A stretch of DNA of 64,000 nucleotides from Pleodorina starrii (Eukaryota; Chlorophyta; Chlorophyceae; Chlamydomonadales; Volvocaceae): assembly GCA_030267565.1 (NCBI GenBank), contig BRXU01000001.1, forward strand, positions 7,322,001-7,386,000, given 5' to 3'. This document shows positions 1 to 11,657 of the stretch, piece by piece. The translations under genes were made by a program, and so were the position numbers. The notes under the pieces were generated by a model. That model was not told where the DNA came from and made no database searches. It worked only from the letters and a program-made list of their open reading frames with translations. How positions within the stretch are numbered: position 1 is the stretch's first letter; every line of letters starts with the position of its first letter.

Positions 1-301
1 AGTGGGGTGCTCTGCGCGCAACGCATACACACCGCCGTGACGACGGCGACGGCGACGGCAACCCCCCCCCCCCTTCCACATACCGCCCCACTCCCACTCC
101 AGCCCCCGGCTCACCACCACAACCACCATCACCACCGAGCCCCCCCCCTCGAGCACCTGTCAGGCCCCGAGTTCCCAACCAGCCATCCCTCATACCCCTC
201 GAACCCTACTTCCCACTCCACCCCCCACCCCCGCCAAACCCACCAGCACCCCCACCACCATCACCAATCCCCGTCAGTCCTCCACCCACCCACGCTCCCA
301 C

Positions 302-3242
302 CTGTCCAGCTCAATTGACGCGTAGTCGATCATCTGTCCGGTCAGGTAGGCGATGGAGGCGGATCCCAGCGCCGCCAGAGATCCCGCGGAGAAGGCCACC
401 AGCAGCAGCGGCCAGTCAACAAAGGACAGACGGAGCAGCTCAAGCAGGGTGCGCTGCTTGCGCTGCAGGGACGCGATGGGAGAGAGGGGCGAGGGGGGCG
501 AGGGGGGCGTGGGGGGGAGTGGGGGGGAGAGGGGGGGGGAGGGGGGCGAGGGGGGGAGAGGGGGGGAGAGGGGGGGAGAGGGGGGGAGAGGGGGGGGGAG
601 GGGGGAAGAGAGGGGAAGAGAGGGCAGGGGAAGTGGATTGGTTCATTGCGGGTGTGAGTGGACGACTGGGCACCGTCCGCTCCGCACCGCCCCCCGCATC
701 CGCATCCGCACGGCAACGCACTGGCACCGTTTCACCTTTGTTATCTCGCCCCGTCCCTCCCCGCCTCTCCCCCTCGGTAGGAAGGGGCACCCCCGCATCG
801 CCGTCAGCCACTCCCTCCGTATACCTTTGCAGCCGCCGCGCGGCCAGCGGCGTCGCCGGCGGCGCCGCCACCTGCCCCGCCGCCGCCTCCGTCGCCGCCG
901 CCGCCGCCGGCGGCAGCCTTCCCCGCCTGCGCCCCCCTCGCCGCCGGTGCGCTGGCCGCTGCCGCCGCCGCCTGCTGCCCCAGCAGCGGCGCGCGCAGCG
1001 GATCTGCGGCGTTGGCCTCCGGATCCGTCGGCTCCGAAACCGCCTCCCAGGCGTCCTCTCGCTCCGAAACCAGGGCCTTTGCCAGGAGCTGACTGATCAG
1101 GCTGGAGAGTAGGCTGACCACTGCGCCGCGCGCGCGCGAGAGAGAGGAAGAGAGGGAGAGGGAGAGGGAGAGAGGGAGAGAGCACAGGGTTTCGGAGATC
1201 GTGTGGAATGTACACCCCCCCCCCACCCACATCTGGGTCCTAGCTCCGTTCGCTAAAGTCGCCTCCAACCCTCCTGGCTGCGGTGTCAACCCTATCATCT
1301 CTATGGACACAAAAACGAAACTGAAGCATGGACGCGTCGAGATCCAAATCAGATTCAGATCCCGATCAAAGATCCAGATCCAGATCACAAACGCGTTGAC
1401 GCAGGGAGTTAAGAAAGGCGGTTAACGCAGTGAGGAGAGGGAGCAGTGCCCCGGCGAGAGGGCGGCACACAATTACGTAGATTTAGTACATATGCCGTAC
1501 TCCGTACCGATGCTGACGTACAGGAAGACCAGCCCCACGTTCATTCGATGGCCGCCGCCGCCATCGCCGCTCTCCGGCGGCCCGGGCCACAGCTGCTCCG
1601 GCGCCGTCACCGCCACCGCCGCCGCCTTGACCAGCAGGAAGGCGGCGTGCAGGCCACACAGCGCCGAGATGGCTTTCCGTACCTGTCGTACCGCCGTACA
1701 CCGCGGCATTACAGCAGTGGGCATTACAACCACGGCAAGAGGACGGGCGAGGGCCACTAAGAGGCAACAAGGGAAAAACCCTGCCAATGTGCCAAAACAG
1801 GCAACCGTGCCGGACTCGGCCGGATTGACGCACAGCAGGCACACACACCCGGTCACGTGCACCCGTCACGTGCAGTACGACATACCACCCATCCGCCCCC
1901 CACCCCGGCCCCTCCAGCTCTTCCCCCCTCCCTCCCAGCTCACGTACACGACGGCAACCCCGAACCTCGAGAACCAACTAACCAACCAACCAACCAACCA
2001 ACCAACCAACCAACCAACCAACCAACCAGAAGCCCTTTCCCCCCTCCTACTCCCCCTACACATACACACACGCACTCGCACGCACCGCACTGTGGTTGGA
2101 AGCCCCCAGTGGCGATCCGTCCCTCTCCCTCTCCCTCTCCCGCGAGGCGGATGCGGATGCGGAGGCGGTGGTCTTTCTCGCGGGTGTCGACACCACCAGC
2201 AGCACCAAGCTCAGCTCCTTCGCCGCTGCCAGCAACATCACATCCTGTGTAGTGGGGGGCGGGGGAGTGACGGGTTTTATAGTGACGGGTGGCGCTGGGT
2301 TTTATGGGGCTGTAGTGGCAGCTGGCGCGGGGTGATGAGGGAGGGAAGGGGGCAGGGAAGGAGCCGGGAGGGGGCCAGGGAGGGGCAGGGGCAGGGGCAG
2401 GGGAGTGTCCGTCCGTGTGTCCTCCACCCCGCCCCCCGCCTCGTCCCTCTCACCAGGTTACCCAGCGCGAAGCTGACCAGCTGCCACCAGCCAGAGGCCC
2501 GAGCCAGATCCGCCAGGTCGCCGCGGAGGGGCCACAGCGCGCACCTGAGTGGGGAACGGAGTGGGGAGGCGGTGGGGGGGAGGGCAGGGAGGGGAGGGGG
2601 GGTCGGGAGAGGGGCAGGGAAACCTGTCCGGTGAGGCTGACTAAGCTGGCTGGCTGACGTAGGAGGGGGGAAAAGGCGGGAGAGGGAAGGAGGGAGGGGA
2701 TGAGGGGGATCATCAACACAGCAAGGGAGGAAGGGAGGGGAGGGGAGGGGTTGAGGGAGAAATGTGTGGCGATGGGGCTGGTGGCAGCAACCAGCCGCTT
2801 TGAAACCAGGGTTGGGGAACTTACACAGCGCAATGCGGAGGGGGATGGGACGGGGAGGTGACGGACGGGGAAAGTGCTATGTAGTTTGCGAATAAAGAAA
2901 TTGTGGGGAGGATGAGTGAGGATGGTGTGGAAGAGTGGGAGGAGGAGGAGGGAGAGGGAGCCAGAGGAGAGGCGTAATGCGCGTCACCTAGCGGGCCGAC
3001 AGCTGCGGGCCCGCGGCGCGATGGCGATTCTTTTTCAGCAAAGGCCATTCCGGCATGCGCATTTTAAGGCTTTGTGGAGGTTCATTACAGTATGCTTGTG
3101 GCGGCGGCCTTCGACAGCGAGAGGAGCAACCCGATGTGGGATGGGAACAGGCGCGGACAGGCCCGTGGAACACGTACCATGACACCGTTGCCAGCTCAAT
3201 AACAGCGACCAGACCAAGCAGAAACGCCTTGACGGCGGCCAT
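302..3242 (-). CDS. TAP-like (ABCB type) half ABC transporter, N-terminal part, incomplete at left edge
   Basis: Six phase-consistent exons read leftwards: 3242-3178, 2544-2454, 2244-2086, 1682-1508, 1120-825 and 462-302; the gene continues beyond base 1. The start is the ATG at 3242 (MAAVKAFLLGLV). The first four exons encode four hydrophobic segments that match in order the TMD0 of TAPL/ABCB9-type transporters: an N-terminal anchor ending ELATVSW, then WWQLVSFALG, then LSLVLLVV, then CGLHAAFLLVKAAAVAV and NVGLVFLYVSIG. A Gly/Ala-rich linker follows. The last exon begins the core membrane domain (LLRLSFVDWPLLLVAF, then AYLTGQMIDYASIEL), like the LL.L..P.....F....G..ID region of ABCB proteins. 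The ATP-binding domain lies outside the window. Family members export peptides or other solutes across organelle membranes; the substrate here is unknown. A plant ABCB26/27-like assignment is also possible. Confidence 0.78.
477..632. repeat. G-rich polypurine tract
   Basis: [13 protein letters not shown] repeats about 150 bp long inside the intron between the last two visible exons of the ABC transporter gene. On the transcribed strand it is C/T-rich, so it may act as an extended polypyrimidine region. Long spurious open frames arise here. Confidence 0.8.
1973..2029. repeat. (AACC)n microsatellite
   Basis: About 14 copies of AACC/CCAA in the ABC transporter intron between exons 3 and 4. Confidence 0.9.
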
Positions 3243-4239
3243 GGCTGTCAGTGCAGCGCGCAATTTATCGGGAGGCGAGAAACGCGAGGGCGCGTGATCA
3301 CACCGGAGTTATTTATCCGCGCCTATGAAATCATCACTATATGTGGCGGCGAGTAAGCGCTCCATGAGGGTTAAGAAGAACTGAAAGCGCCCAGAGAAGA
3401 CGAGAGTTCGGTATTTCAGTTGCCACCCTGCACTTCACGTGGATTGGTTTGGGCCTGGTTTGGCTCCAGGCGATGCTCACAGCGCTATTATCTATCTGCC
3501 CGTTCTAACTTTCTGAGTATAGGAGATAACTTCTGCAGAACGGCTCCGGAACCTAAAGCCCTCTTTTTTTGCGCAAGCAATAACTCCAGCCGCCTGGCCA
3601 AGCATCGCTGTTGCCTCACCTTGGTTGCGGCACTTTTCTTGAATAATTGCCTTCGCCGCAGGCAATCGTATCTGACATCAGCAGTCCGCAACTAGTAAAG
3701 CAGGCCGTAACAACAGCAGTCAACCCGACTTCCAAGGCGAGAGCCGCCCACACGTTACCACCGGAAGGTCCATTTAGCGAGCGATAGATTAGACACACCA
3801 AACGCCGGCAGAACCGGCAGAGCCGGCAGAACTTACGACCGCCCTCCCGAGTCGGGCTTCCCCTCTGCTGCCCGTGTCACGCATCCTCGACACCGGCGCC
3901 CGCTGCCGCTGCCGGCCCCCAGCTCGCGGTGCGCCACCGCCGCCGCCGCTCTGGATGCCCCCAGCATCCGCGGCCCCCGCCCCTTCCCCCGCCCCCACCC
4001 CCGCCGCCGCTCCGCAGCCCTAGTTGCCACAGGCGCGGCCGCGGCCGCCACCGTCGGACTGAGGCGCTCCTGCAGGTGCGTGGCGGCGGTGGCGTGGGGA
4101 AAATAAAGAGAGTCAGTATCAGGAAAGAGAGTCGATGTCCTGAACCGCAATCGTGAGACAAGGGAACAAACCCAGGGCAAGGGCGAGGGCAGGGCAATGG
4201 CAGGGCAATTGAAGACTGGGCGGTTGTAAGGAGGAGTAC
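3243..4239. other. Divergent intergenic region between the ABC transporter and DUF1308 genes
   Basis: About 1 kb separating the start of a minus-strand gene from the longest possible start of a plus-strand gene. It should hold both promoters and 5' UTRs. GC is lower around 3300-3780 than in the flanking coding sequence. I see no conserved exon, tRNA or convincing core promoter motif. From about 3840 the sequence becomes Pro/Ala-codon rich in several frames and could be 5' UTR or an unrecognised first exon of the plus-strand gene. Confidence 0.5.
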
Positions 4240-7200
4240 TTGCCGGCGCCCAGCATCAGGATGATCAGGGGAGGTGGAGGAGGAGGAGGAGGGGGAGGAG
4301 GAGAAGGAGGAGGAGATGAATACGTACCGAAGGCCCCCAAAAAAGGACGCAACTTCCTTGTCCAACCCCTCAGGTGGGTGGTGTCGGCGTTGCTGTCGCC
4401 GCCGCCCGCTGCTGGGCTTCAGCCTTCGACGCCGTCGCGCCCGCCACCACTGAGCCAGCGGCCGTTGGGGCAGCAGCAGCAGCAACAGCAGCAGCCACGG
4501 CAGCCCACGGCGTCGGAGCCGGCCTCCCGGCACGGGACCCTCCCGGCTCGACATCGCGCCCTCGGAGGGGCTCACGAAGGGACGAGCTGCAGCGGCAGCG
4601 GCAGTGAGGGACCGGCAGCACCAGCAGCAGCAGCAGCGGCGGCGGCGAGGACGCCAACGACGCCGACGTCAGCGGCAGCGGCAGCGGCAGCGGCAGTTGC
4701 GCTCATGGACACAGCCGTGCCGGCGGCGTTGACCGGGGGAGCTGGCGGAGAGGTGGCGGCGGCGGCGGCGGGTGACGGCGGCGGCGGCGGCGGCGCCAGC
4801 GGGGTGATCGATGGCGCTGACGCCGCCGCCGCGCCGTCAGGGCGTCACGCGGAGGAGCCGGGGCCGGATGAAGCAGCTACAGCTCAAGCGCCTGCTGCTG
4901 CAGCGGCGGCGGCGCCGGCAACGGAAGTGGATGCAGACGCGCTTGCCGCCGCGGCGGCGGCGGCGGCGGCGGGGACCGCCTCTGCCGTACCTCTGAGCAC
5001 CCCGTCGGGATCGGCAAATCCGGTCCTGGATCCGGCAAATCCAATCGCAGATGCAGCCAGGTCGTTCGTAGATCCGGATCTGGATTTGGATCTGAGCGCG
5101 CCTGTTCTTTCCCTGGATCTGCCTGTGACCGGCAACCTGGGGGCGATGGAGGTGCTGCCCTCGGCGGAGGAGCTGCGGGTGGGGGCAGTTCCGGGGGGGG
5201 GGCTGGTGGTGGGCAGTGGGGGGCTGGTGGGGTTGGTGGGGAGTGGGGTGATGGGGAAGGGGTGGGAGGGTGCGAAGGGAATGGTCGGAGGTACCCTTTG
5301 ATTTGATTAGATTTGATTGGATTTGGATAGAGGACCTCCGCGTTTTGTCAGCTTGACCCAAAACTCTTGGCAGCAGCAGCAGCAGCGATGTGGCGGCGGA
5401 GGATTGCCGCACCGCCGCTCCCCCCGGGGGCCCCTCCGCTCCCGGCCGTGCCGCTGCTTGCCGTACAACTCGGCCGCCCATAGGGTCCCATAGGGGCCCT
5501 TTCTGTGCCGCCCTTTCTGTGCCGCCAACTCCGGGCCGCCAACTCCGGGCCGCAAACACGTCGCCCACGACCCTCCCACGTGCGCGCGCCTCCTGCCACT
5601 CCACGTTCCGCTCCGAAACCCGCAGGCGCTGCTCCGAAAGGCCGTGGCGGTGGCGGGCGCCCTGGCTGTACGACAGCCCCACGTCACGAACCTGGACAAG
5701 CTGGGCCGGAGGTGAGGGCCGGGTGAGGGCCGTCAGGTGGGCGGCGGCGTTTTCAGAGTACGGAAGTACGACGCACGTGCACGTATCGAGTCCGCTCACG
5801 TGTTTGTTAAACGATGGCGTCCATGTGTCACATCCAGTTGCGAATGTCCTGTCCTGCCCTGCCCTGCCCTGCCCTGCCCTGCCCTGCCCTGCCCCAGGAT
5901 TCGGAGCGACTTGGAATTCGTACAGCGCTGCTGTCCGCCGGCGGGAAAACCCGAGGGCGCCGCCGCCGCTGCGAACGCCAGCGACAACGTCACCGGCGGT
6001 GACGGCGGCGACGGCAGCGGCGGCGGCACCGCTGGCGGCGGCGGCGGCGGCACGGCCGCCGCCATCAAGCCGTTGGCTCTCACTCCCGGGAGGGTGCAGG
6101 GGATCATCAACAACCTTCGCGGCTTCCAGGTGGGCCTGATGCCGTATTGATGCCGTACAAACATGGCCGAGACGGTAGATGTGTCGTACAGCCGCGGCAA
6201 GGTCCAGAGCCGCTCCTTCCGCCGTCGGCCGCCTCACCCTCCTCAGAGGGGAGGGGGCAGTCTCTGTTCTCCGTGCTTTGTAGGTTTGATCATTGTACGG
6301 CGCTGATATCTTGTACGGCTCCCCGGGTCGTACGGTGCTCCAGGGGGAGCTGCTTGCGGCGCAGCTGGCTCCAGGGGTGGTGGGCGTGCTGCGGCGGTTC
6401 CAGGCCCGTGTCGTACTGCCAACGGAGGCGGCGACGTCGTCGTCGCGACGGCGCGCCGCCGACGGCCACGCGCCGGCAGGGGCCCATCCTGCCGCCGCCG
6501 CCGCCGCTGGGTTTGCGGGCGGCGTGAAAGGAAGCGAGGACGCAGCAGCCGCCGCCGTCGCCGCGGCGCCAACCGTTGTCGCTGCCGCTGGCGCCGTCGG
6601 CGCCGTCGCGGCGGCGGTGGGACAGAAGCGGCCGCATGCCGACACCGATACGGACGACGGCGTCGCCGGCGCCGCTGCCGCCGCCGCCGGCGCCAGCAGT
6701 AGCAGCATCCAGCGCGTCTGCGCCCCGGTGACGGCGGGTGCCGCGGAGCCCGGCGGCGCTTTCGCCACCACCGCCGGCCCCGGCGCCAAGGGCCGCCGCG
6801 GCGGCGGCGGCGCCGCCGCTGCTGCCAGCCCTGCCGCCGCTTCCGCCGCCGCCGCCGCCAACGTGTCTGTCGAGGTTGATGTGGTGGCTCAGGAGGGACA
6901 CTGCTGGATTGAGGTGAAGAACCAGGAGCTGTTCGGTCTGGAGAGCGTGCATTGGACGGGTGAGTTGCCCGCCGTTAGTTAGGTGGTTGGCGGTTGAGGA
7001 GTTGGTTGTGTGGCTACTAGTCGGCCTCAAGCCCCCCGGAATTATGGCATTATGGAATTGCGGAAATGCGTCGGAAAATCCCCGCCCCAACTCCCCCCAA
7101 GACGCCTAAGACCTAACCCGCCATGCCCACCTCCCTCCTCCCCATGCCGGTATTCTCCCTTCCACCCCCAGGCGCCGCTCGCCACGTCAAGGGACTGCGG

Positions 7201-8968
7201 CGGCAAGTGGAGGAGCTGCTGGCGGTGGCGGCGGCACCGCAGCACCACCGGCGTTGGCGGCCGCCGCGAGTGGTGCTGTTCTTCCCGTCGGGGGTGCACC
7301 CGGATGTACAGCAGCAGTTGGAGGCGCGCGGCGCACACGTGGCGGTTGGGCCGGGTGGGTTGGAGGTTGGAGAATCGGTTCATGTACAGTACGGCGCTGC
7401 GCGGTCGGGGAGTTGGGGGGGGGAGCTGGGCTTGGGATGTTGGGAGGGCGTGTTGGGGGCTTGGGGAGCATACTGATGAAGACCTCTCCGTCCTGCTCCA
7501 ACCCCTCGGTTTGTACTACGGCCGCAGCCGCGTTGGTCGTTGGACTCACCTCCTCGCTTGTCTTTTCTTTTCTTTTCTCTTGCAGAGGGATATAAACTTC
7601 ACATCGCTTCGCGTTACGTATTTACCGTTCTACGGGGCTCCTGCGCCTTATCATCCCTCCCATGTATAACATAACCTCCCCCCTCCCCTCCCCTCCCCAA
7701 CCCCCTGCCCGGCTGCAGACTCCCTGCGCCACCTGCCGCCCCCGCCCCCCGTCCCCACCTCCACCAACCTGGACGTGACCACCATGTGTGGTTTGGTTTC
7801 GGAGGTCAGTCACGGCGGCGCCCACGACCCCGATGTGGAGCTGTGGGCGCAACGAACGGTGCACTGGCGGGTAGGTGCCGGGGGGGGGGGGCACTGCCGG
7901 TACCGGGGGGTTTCAGAAGGGGGTCTCAGGGGGAATAAAAAGATACCGCAACAAGGTCAGACAGCACGAGCCACCCTCTCACCCCCCGACCCCACCACTG
8001 ACGCATTTTACTCTCACCCCCCACTTGTTGTCCCATGTAGCCTGCCCAGCCTGCCTTCCCCCCCTTCTTCCCCCCCCCCCCACCCACCCACCCACACCCA
8101 CACCCCCTCCCCACACACATCCCACACCCCCACAGGACTGCCTTGCTGCGGAGCGGGCCTCCCCCCTTCTGACGGAGTTGGCTCCCTGGCTGGCCCCGGA
8201 TAGGGAGCTGCTGGCCGCTGACCTGGCCTGTCGCCAATTCCAGGTGGGGCTGGGCGGTGAACACCCACCACCCACCAGCCCCGGGGGGGACCCGAGGGCG
8301 GGCTGGGGGCAGGGACTGGGTCTGGGGAGGTACCCCGCCCCCCGTACCTTCGAGCGGCCGCCAATTCCCTCTCCGGGCACGTTCGGGGCGCCTCGAAGAA
8401 GAGTTTTCTTCCACACGTGCACACAACAAGGGAGAGGAACCTCGGAAAACCTTGGGGCCCGAATTGGGGTGCAGTACCCTGCTACCCTCCGGGGATGAGC
8501 GCCCTGCCCTTTTCCCTTGCCCCTCCCCGCCCCCTTCCCCGCCCCTGTCAGGTGCTCATGGACATGTTCGCGGGGCCCCGGGAGCGGCAACGCTGGCAGC
8601 AGCTGCAGGCCCGCATGACGGTGGTGCGGGTGGAGCAGGAGCTGAAGCAGCCAGCGGCGGAGGCGGAGGCGGCGGAGGCGGCAGGAGCGGAGGCGGCTGA
8701 GCTGTGTCCCCGTTGCGTGGCTCTGCTGCTGTCCACAGCCAACGGCGGTGGTGGTGGTGGCGATGGTGGTGGTAATGGTGGTGGTGGCGGGATCGGTGGT
8801 GGTGGTGGTGGTGGTTTGGGTCGGGACCAGGTGGCGGTGTTTGGGTTGGGGGAGGGGCGGAGGGCGGTGACGCTGACGGCCAACGGCAACGCGGTGCGAG
8901 GGGCGGCGCGGGCGGGGGTGGTACTGGAGGCGGTGGTGCACCGGCCGGTGTGGCTGACGGGCAGGTGA
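4240..8968 (+). CDS. DUF1308 (UPF0415/C7orf25-like) protein
   Basis: Eight phase-consistent exons: 4240-5178, 5626-5711, 5898-6129, 6344-6959, 7172-7354, 7719-7870, 8136-8243 and 8552-8968, about 910 residues. The conserved blocks match C7orf25 in order: RIRSDLEFVQR, then VDVVAQEGHCWIEVK, then PPRVVLFFPSGVHPDV, then TNLDVTTMCGLVSEVSHGG, then LAADLACRQFQ, then VAVFGLGEGRRAVTLTANG near the end. The family resembles PIN-like nucleases, but a biochemical role is not established and I assign none. It is more than twice the usual length of about 420 residues because of a poly-Ala/Gly N-terminus and an Ala-rich insert at 6420-6850. The start is uncertain: in-frame ATGs also lie at 4705 and 5146. The stop directly follows a GGCAG/GTGAGA donor-like site, so one more short exon cannot be excluded. 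Confidence 0.85.
5852..5895. repeat. (CCCTG)n minisatellite at a splice acceptor
   Basis: Nine tandem CCCTG units immediately before the CCCCAG acceptor at 5897 in the DUF1308 gene, forming its polypyrimidine tract. Confidence 0.9.
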
Positions 8969-10788
8969 GAGGGCAGAGGCGAGGGCAGAGGCGAGGGCAG
9001 GGGAGGGGAGACAGGGGACGAGGGGAGGTATGCGAGGTAGGCCTTGTGTGTTGTGATGTCTGTTTTATGAGGACCGTGCGATGTGGGCCTTATGCCATAC
9101 GCCATACCCATACCCATAATCCGGGGCGTGCCGCTGTGAGCCCTGGCCGTGCCACGAAGGGCATCTACGGGATTTGCATCGGGATGGGCGCGCTCAGCAA
9201 TTCGTTTGAACCGCTGGGTCGACGCAAGCGGCGAGGAGGCACCGTAGGTAAAGAAGCGCATACGTGATTACGTGGAATGGGTCGGGTCGCCTTACTTTCC
9301 GGTGGTCAACTGTGCTCAATGCGGCAGGCGCCAGGCCTTTCCGCACGACAGCCTGCTGTGCCCTGGCCCCCCTGGTGTACGGTATAGCTGGTCCACAAGC
9401 CCCACACGTGTGCGACGTACTGCCTTTGCGTGGTCGCACTCGAGCGGTGGGGTGGCGCCGTAACGCACAAATGAATGCTGAAAGCCGCTCTACGGCTCTA
9501 ATTTGATGCGAGGGCTCGGGCGGCCACATCGCTACGTGACAATAATGCTCGAAATATAAAGGACGTATTATAATGTAAACTACCGGTGCTGCGTTTTTGC
9601 GACAGGCAGCCTCATACAACATTTGAATACCGGCGGGAAAATACCCGCCTCACAAACCAAAGCACGGAATGGCATGACAGATTACCTTTTAGCAAAAATG
9701 GTGTGAAAATACGTGAGAAGGCGCTGCAGAGCGAGGCGCGCGTCCCTGCCAGTTGCCCGGTGCGGATCGAGCGTCGAGGGCTTTCGTATGCCGTGCTGTC
9801 GCGGTCTCGATCACATATAGCAAGGTCGCGGTACCTAGTAAAATATAAAATTACCACTGTAACGTTATCTTAACACCGCGTCTGTTTATCAAACAAGGCC
9901 ATGATGCTTCCTCTACTCGGTGTGCAGCGCTGTTCACGCGAGGCCATTTGTGCTTGCAGAGCTTGTAGCGTTTCTTGTAGAGATGGGAGGGTCACCGCCA
10001 GCCAGCCTGCCTATCTCCTGCTTAATGATTGCCGAGCCCATCCACGGCAAGGGCTACACCTGGCCAGTGGCCACACTGTAGTGACGGAGTCTTTTGCAAC
10101 TCGCCCTTCATTCGGAAGGAAAGAAGCTCAAGAGTTCGCACAAATGGTAAGTCATCTTTCGTTTTGAGGGAATGGACGGCCAGGGCAAGCTTGTCTGCGC
10201 CTTGGCTGGCATGTTTGGCTATGTTTGGCTGGCATGCGTTACAGGGGGCGCAGGCCGCTTACGTGGCGCGCTGGCTACGGCTCACGTGACTTTGTCTTGT
10301 CTCAATCTGCGGCAGGTGCGTTGCGGGAGTGGAACGAGGGCTGAGATGCAGCTGTGACGAGGCAACACAGGTCGCAACATTGGAAGGCCCGTTCGCGCGC
10401 GCAGGTTGACCAACGCCCGGCATGTCAGCCATGCTGTAACTGCGCCATCTCAATGGATGCGGAGTATGTAAAATTGCAAGGTGAGTTTATGGAAGAAATG
10501 ACCGTCGCGCAGTCCGCGTGACGTGGTAGCTTAAAATGGAAAATGCGAGCGCTTGACATGCCGCCAGGTGGTTACAAGATGTGCATATCTTTCAGGACAA
10601 CGGTCTCTTGTCCATCCGGCAGGTTCATAAATTCTTAGCGAAGACCTGGATCCAGGCATACGCTAAGATTCAAAAAATGGGTGGGAATTGCGCGCAGTCA
10701 CTCTTGTGCAGCGTTGCAGGTTTTAGGGGTGCATGCCTTGTGTTTAGGGAGTTGAGATGTATATCAACGTACCTCCTTGGTCATGTGA
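8969..10788. other. Intergenic, no recognised gene
   Basis: 1.8 kb between the DUF1308 stop and the first tRNA. The first 100 bases are G-rich purine repeats. The rest has lower GC than the genes and only short, non-conserved open frames on both strands. I recognise no protein domain, tRNA or repeat family here. Confidence 0.5.
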
Positions 10789-10860
10789 GGGAGTTTGGTC
10801 TAGTGGTATGATTCTCGCTTCGGGTGCGAGAGGTCGTGGGTTCGATTCCCGCAACTCCCC
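10789..10860 (+). tRNA. tRNA-Pro (anticodon CGG)
   Basis: A 72-nt cloverleaf without intron. The acceptor stem GGGAGTT pairs with AACTCCC. The D-arm reads TGGTCTAGTGGTATGA, the anticodon stem CTCGC/GCGAG encloses the loop TTCGGGT (anticodon CGG), and the T-arm contains GGTTCGATTCC. The discriminator base is C, as in eukaryotic tRNA-Pro. The A- and B-box promoter elements are intact. Confidence 0.96.
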
Positions 10861-11105
10861 TATCGATGTGAACCTTTGTTGCCTGTCGTCGGGTAACTCG
10901 TGCTTTTCGGGTTTTCGGGATTCATGGACTTGGGTATGTTCATATCTGTGGGGCCAAATTGCAATGTCCTATCCTGCTCGGGGCTTTCGGGGGCACAGTA
11001 TATTGCTGAGGACGTCGCAGTAATCGTTCACGGGTGAGTCTGGACTGGAAGCTGCGTCTTCTTATGTGTGAAATTAGATAAGTCTTAATAATCATTGTCA
11101 TGATT

Positions 11106-11177
11106 GGGAGTTTGGTCTAGTGGTATGATTCTCGCTTTGGGTGCGAGAGGTCGCGGGTTCGATTCCCGCAACTCCCC
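11106..11177 (+). tRNA. tRNA-Pro (anticodon TGG)
   Basis: Nearly identical to the tRNA at 10789, with anticodon loop TTTGGGT (TGG) and T-stem GCGGG/CCCGC. 72 nt, no intron, followed by a T-run (CCCCTTTG) suitable for RNA polymerase III termination. Confidence 0.96.
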
Positions 11178-11657
11178 TTTGTAAGCGGTGACATTAATGA
11201 CGGTCATGCTTTTGGTGCCGGTTGCACGATCTTTTAGGGCTTTCCTACTTGCAATAATACGGACCGCTGGTCTGTAACATGGGTTTTGTAGTGCGCGGCA
11301 TGCATGCTTGCCTGATCTGTCCTCCAAGCGCATGGTAAAATCTAGTGAAATCCTATGTGTATTTTGTTCACCGATGTGCTATTGTTGTTATTACTGTTGT
11401 TGTTTGTGAATGCTGCACTGCGCCGAAGGCAAAAGGAACGCACACCCATGCCAGACAGCACATGGCATCCAGTGCACAAGGCATTCATGCAGGAACCTGG
11501 GACATCATGGGGAACGGGGAAGACGCAAATACTCACGACCACCTCGACCACCGGGGAAAAGGGCTCCACCATTGGCGAGGGGCCCAGGGCCCCCAGCCAC
11601 AATTAGACTGAGACGCATCAACGAACCTGAAAGCAATTCAGGGCATCAACTGGATGA
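11178..11657. other. Spacer between tRNA-Pro and the retrotransposon
   Basis: About 480 bp. Short open frames run through it but none has a recognisable domain. Part of it could be 5' sequence of the truncated retroelement or host DNA; the insertion junction cannot be fixed without a full-length copy. Confidence 0.4.

Noticed and set aside
3877..4575. Minus-strand ORF starting with a Leu-rich signal-peptide-like segment
   Set aside because: The Leu run is the antisense of a CAG (Gln/Ala) repeat, the rest is low complexity, and there is no splice or homology support.
4837..6861. 674-codon minus-strand ORF
   Set aside because: Antisense shadow of the GC-rich DUF1308 exons; it crosses clear plus-strand introns and shows no domain.
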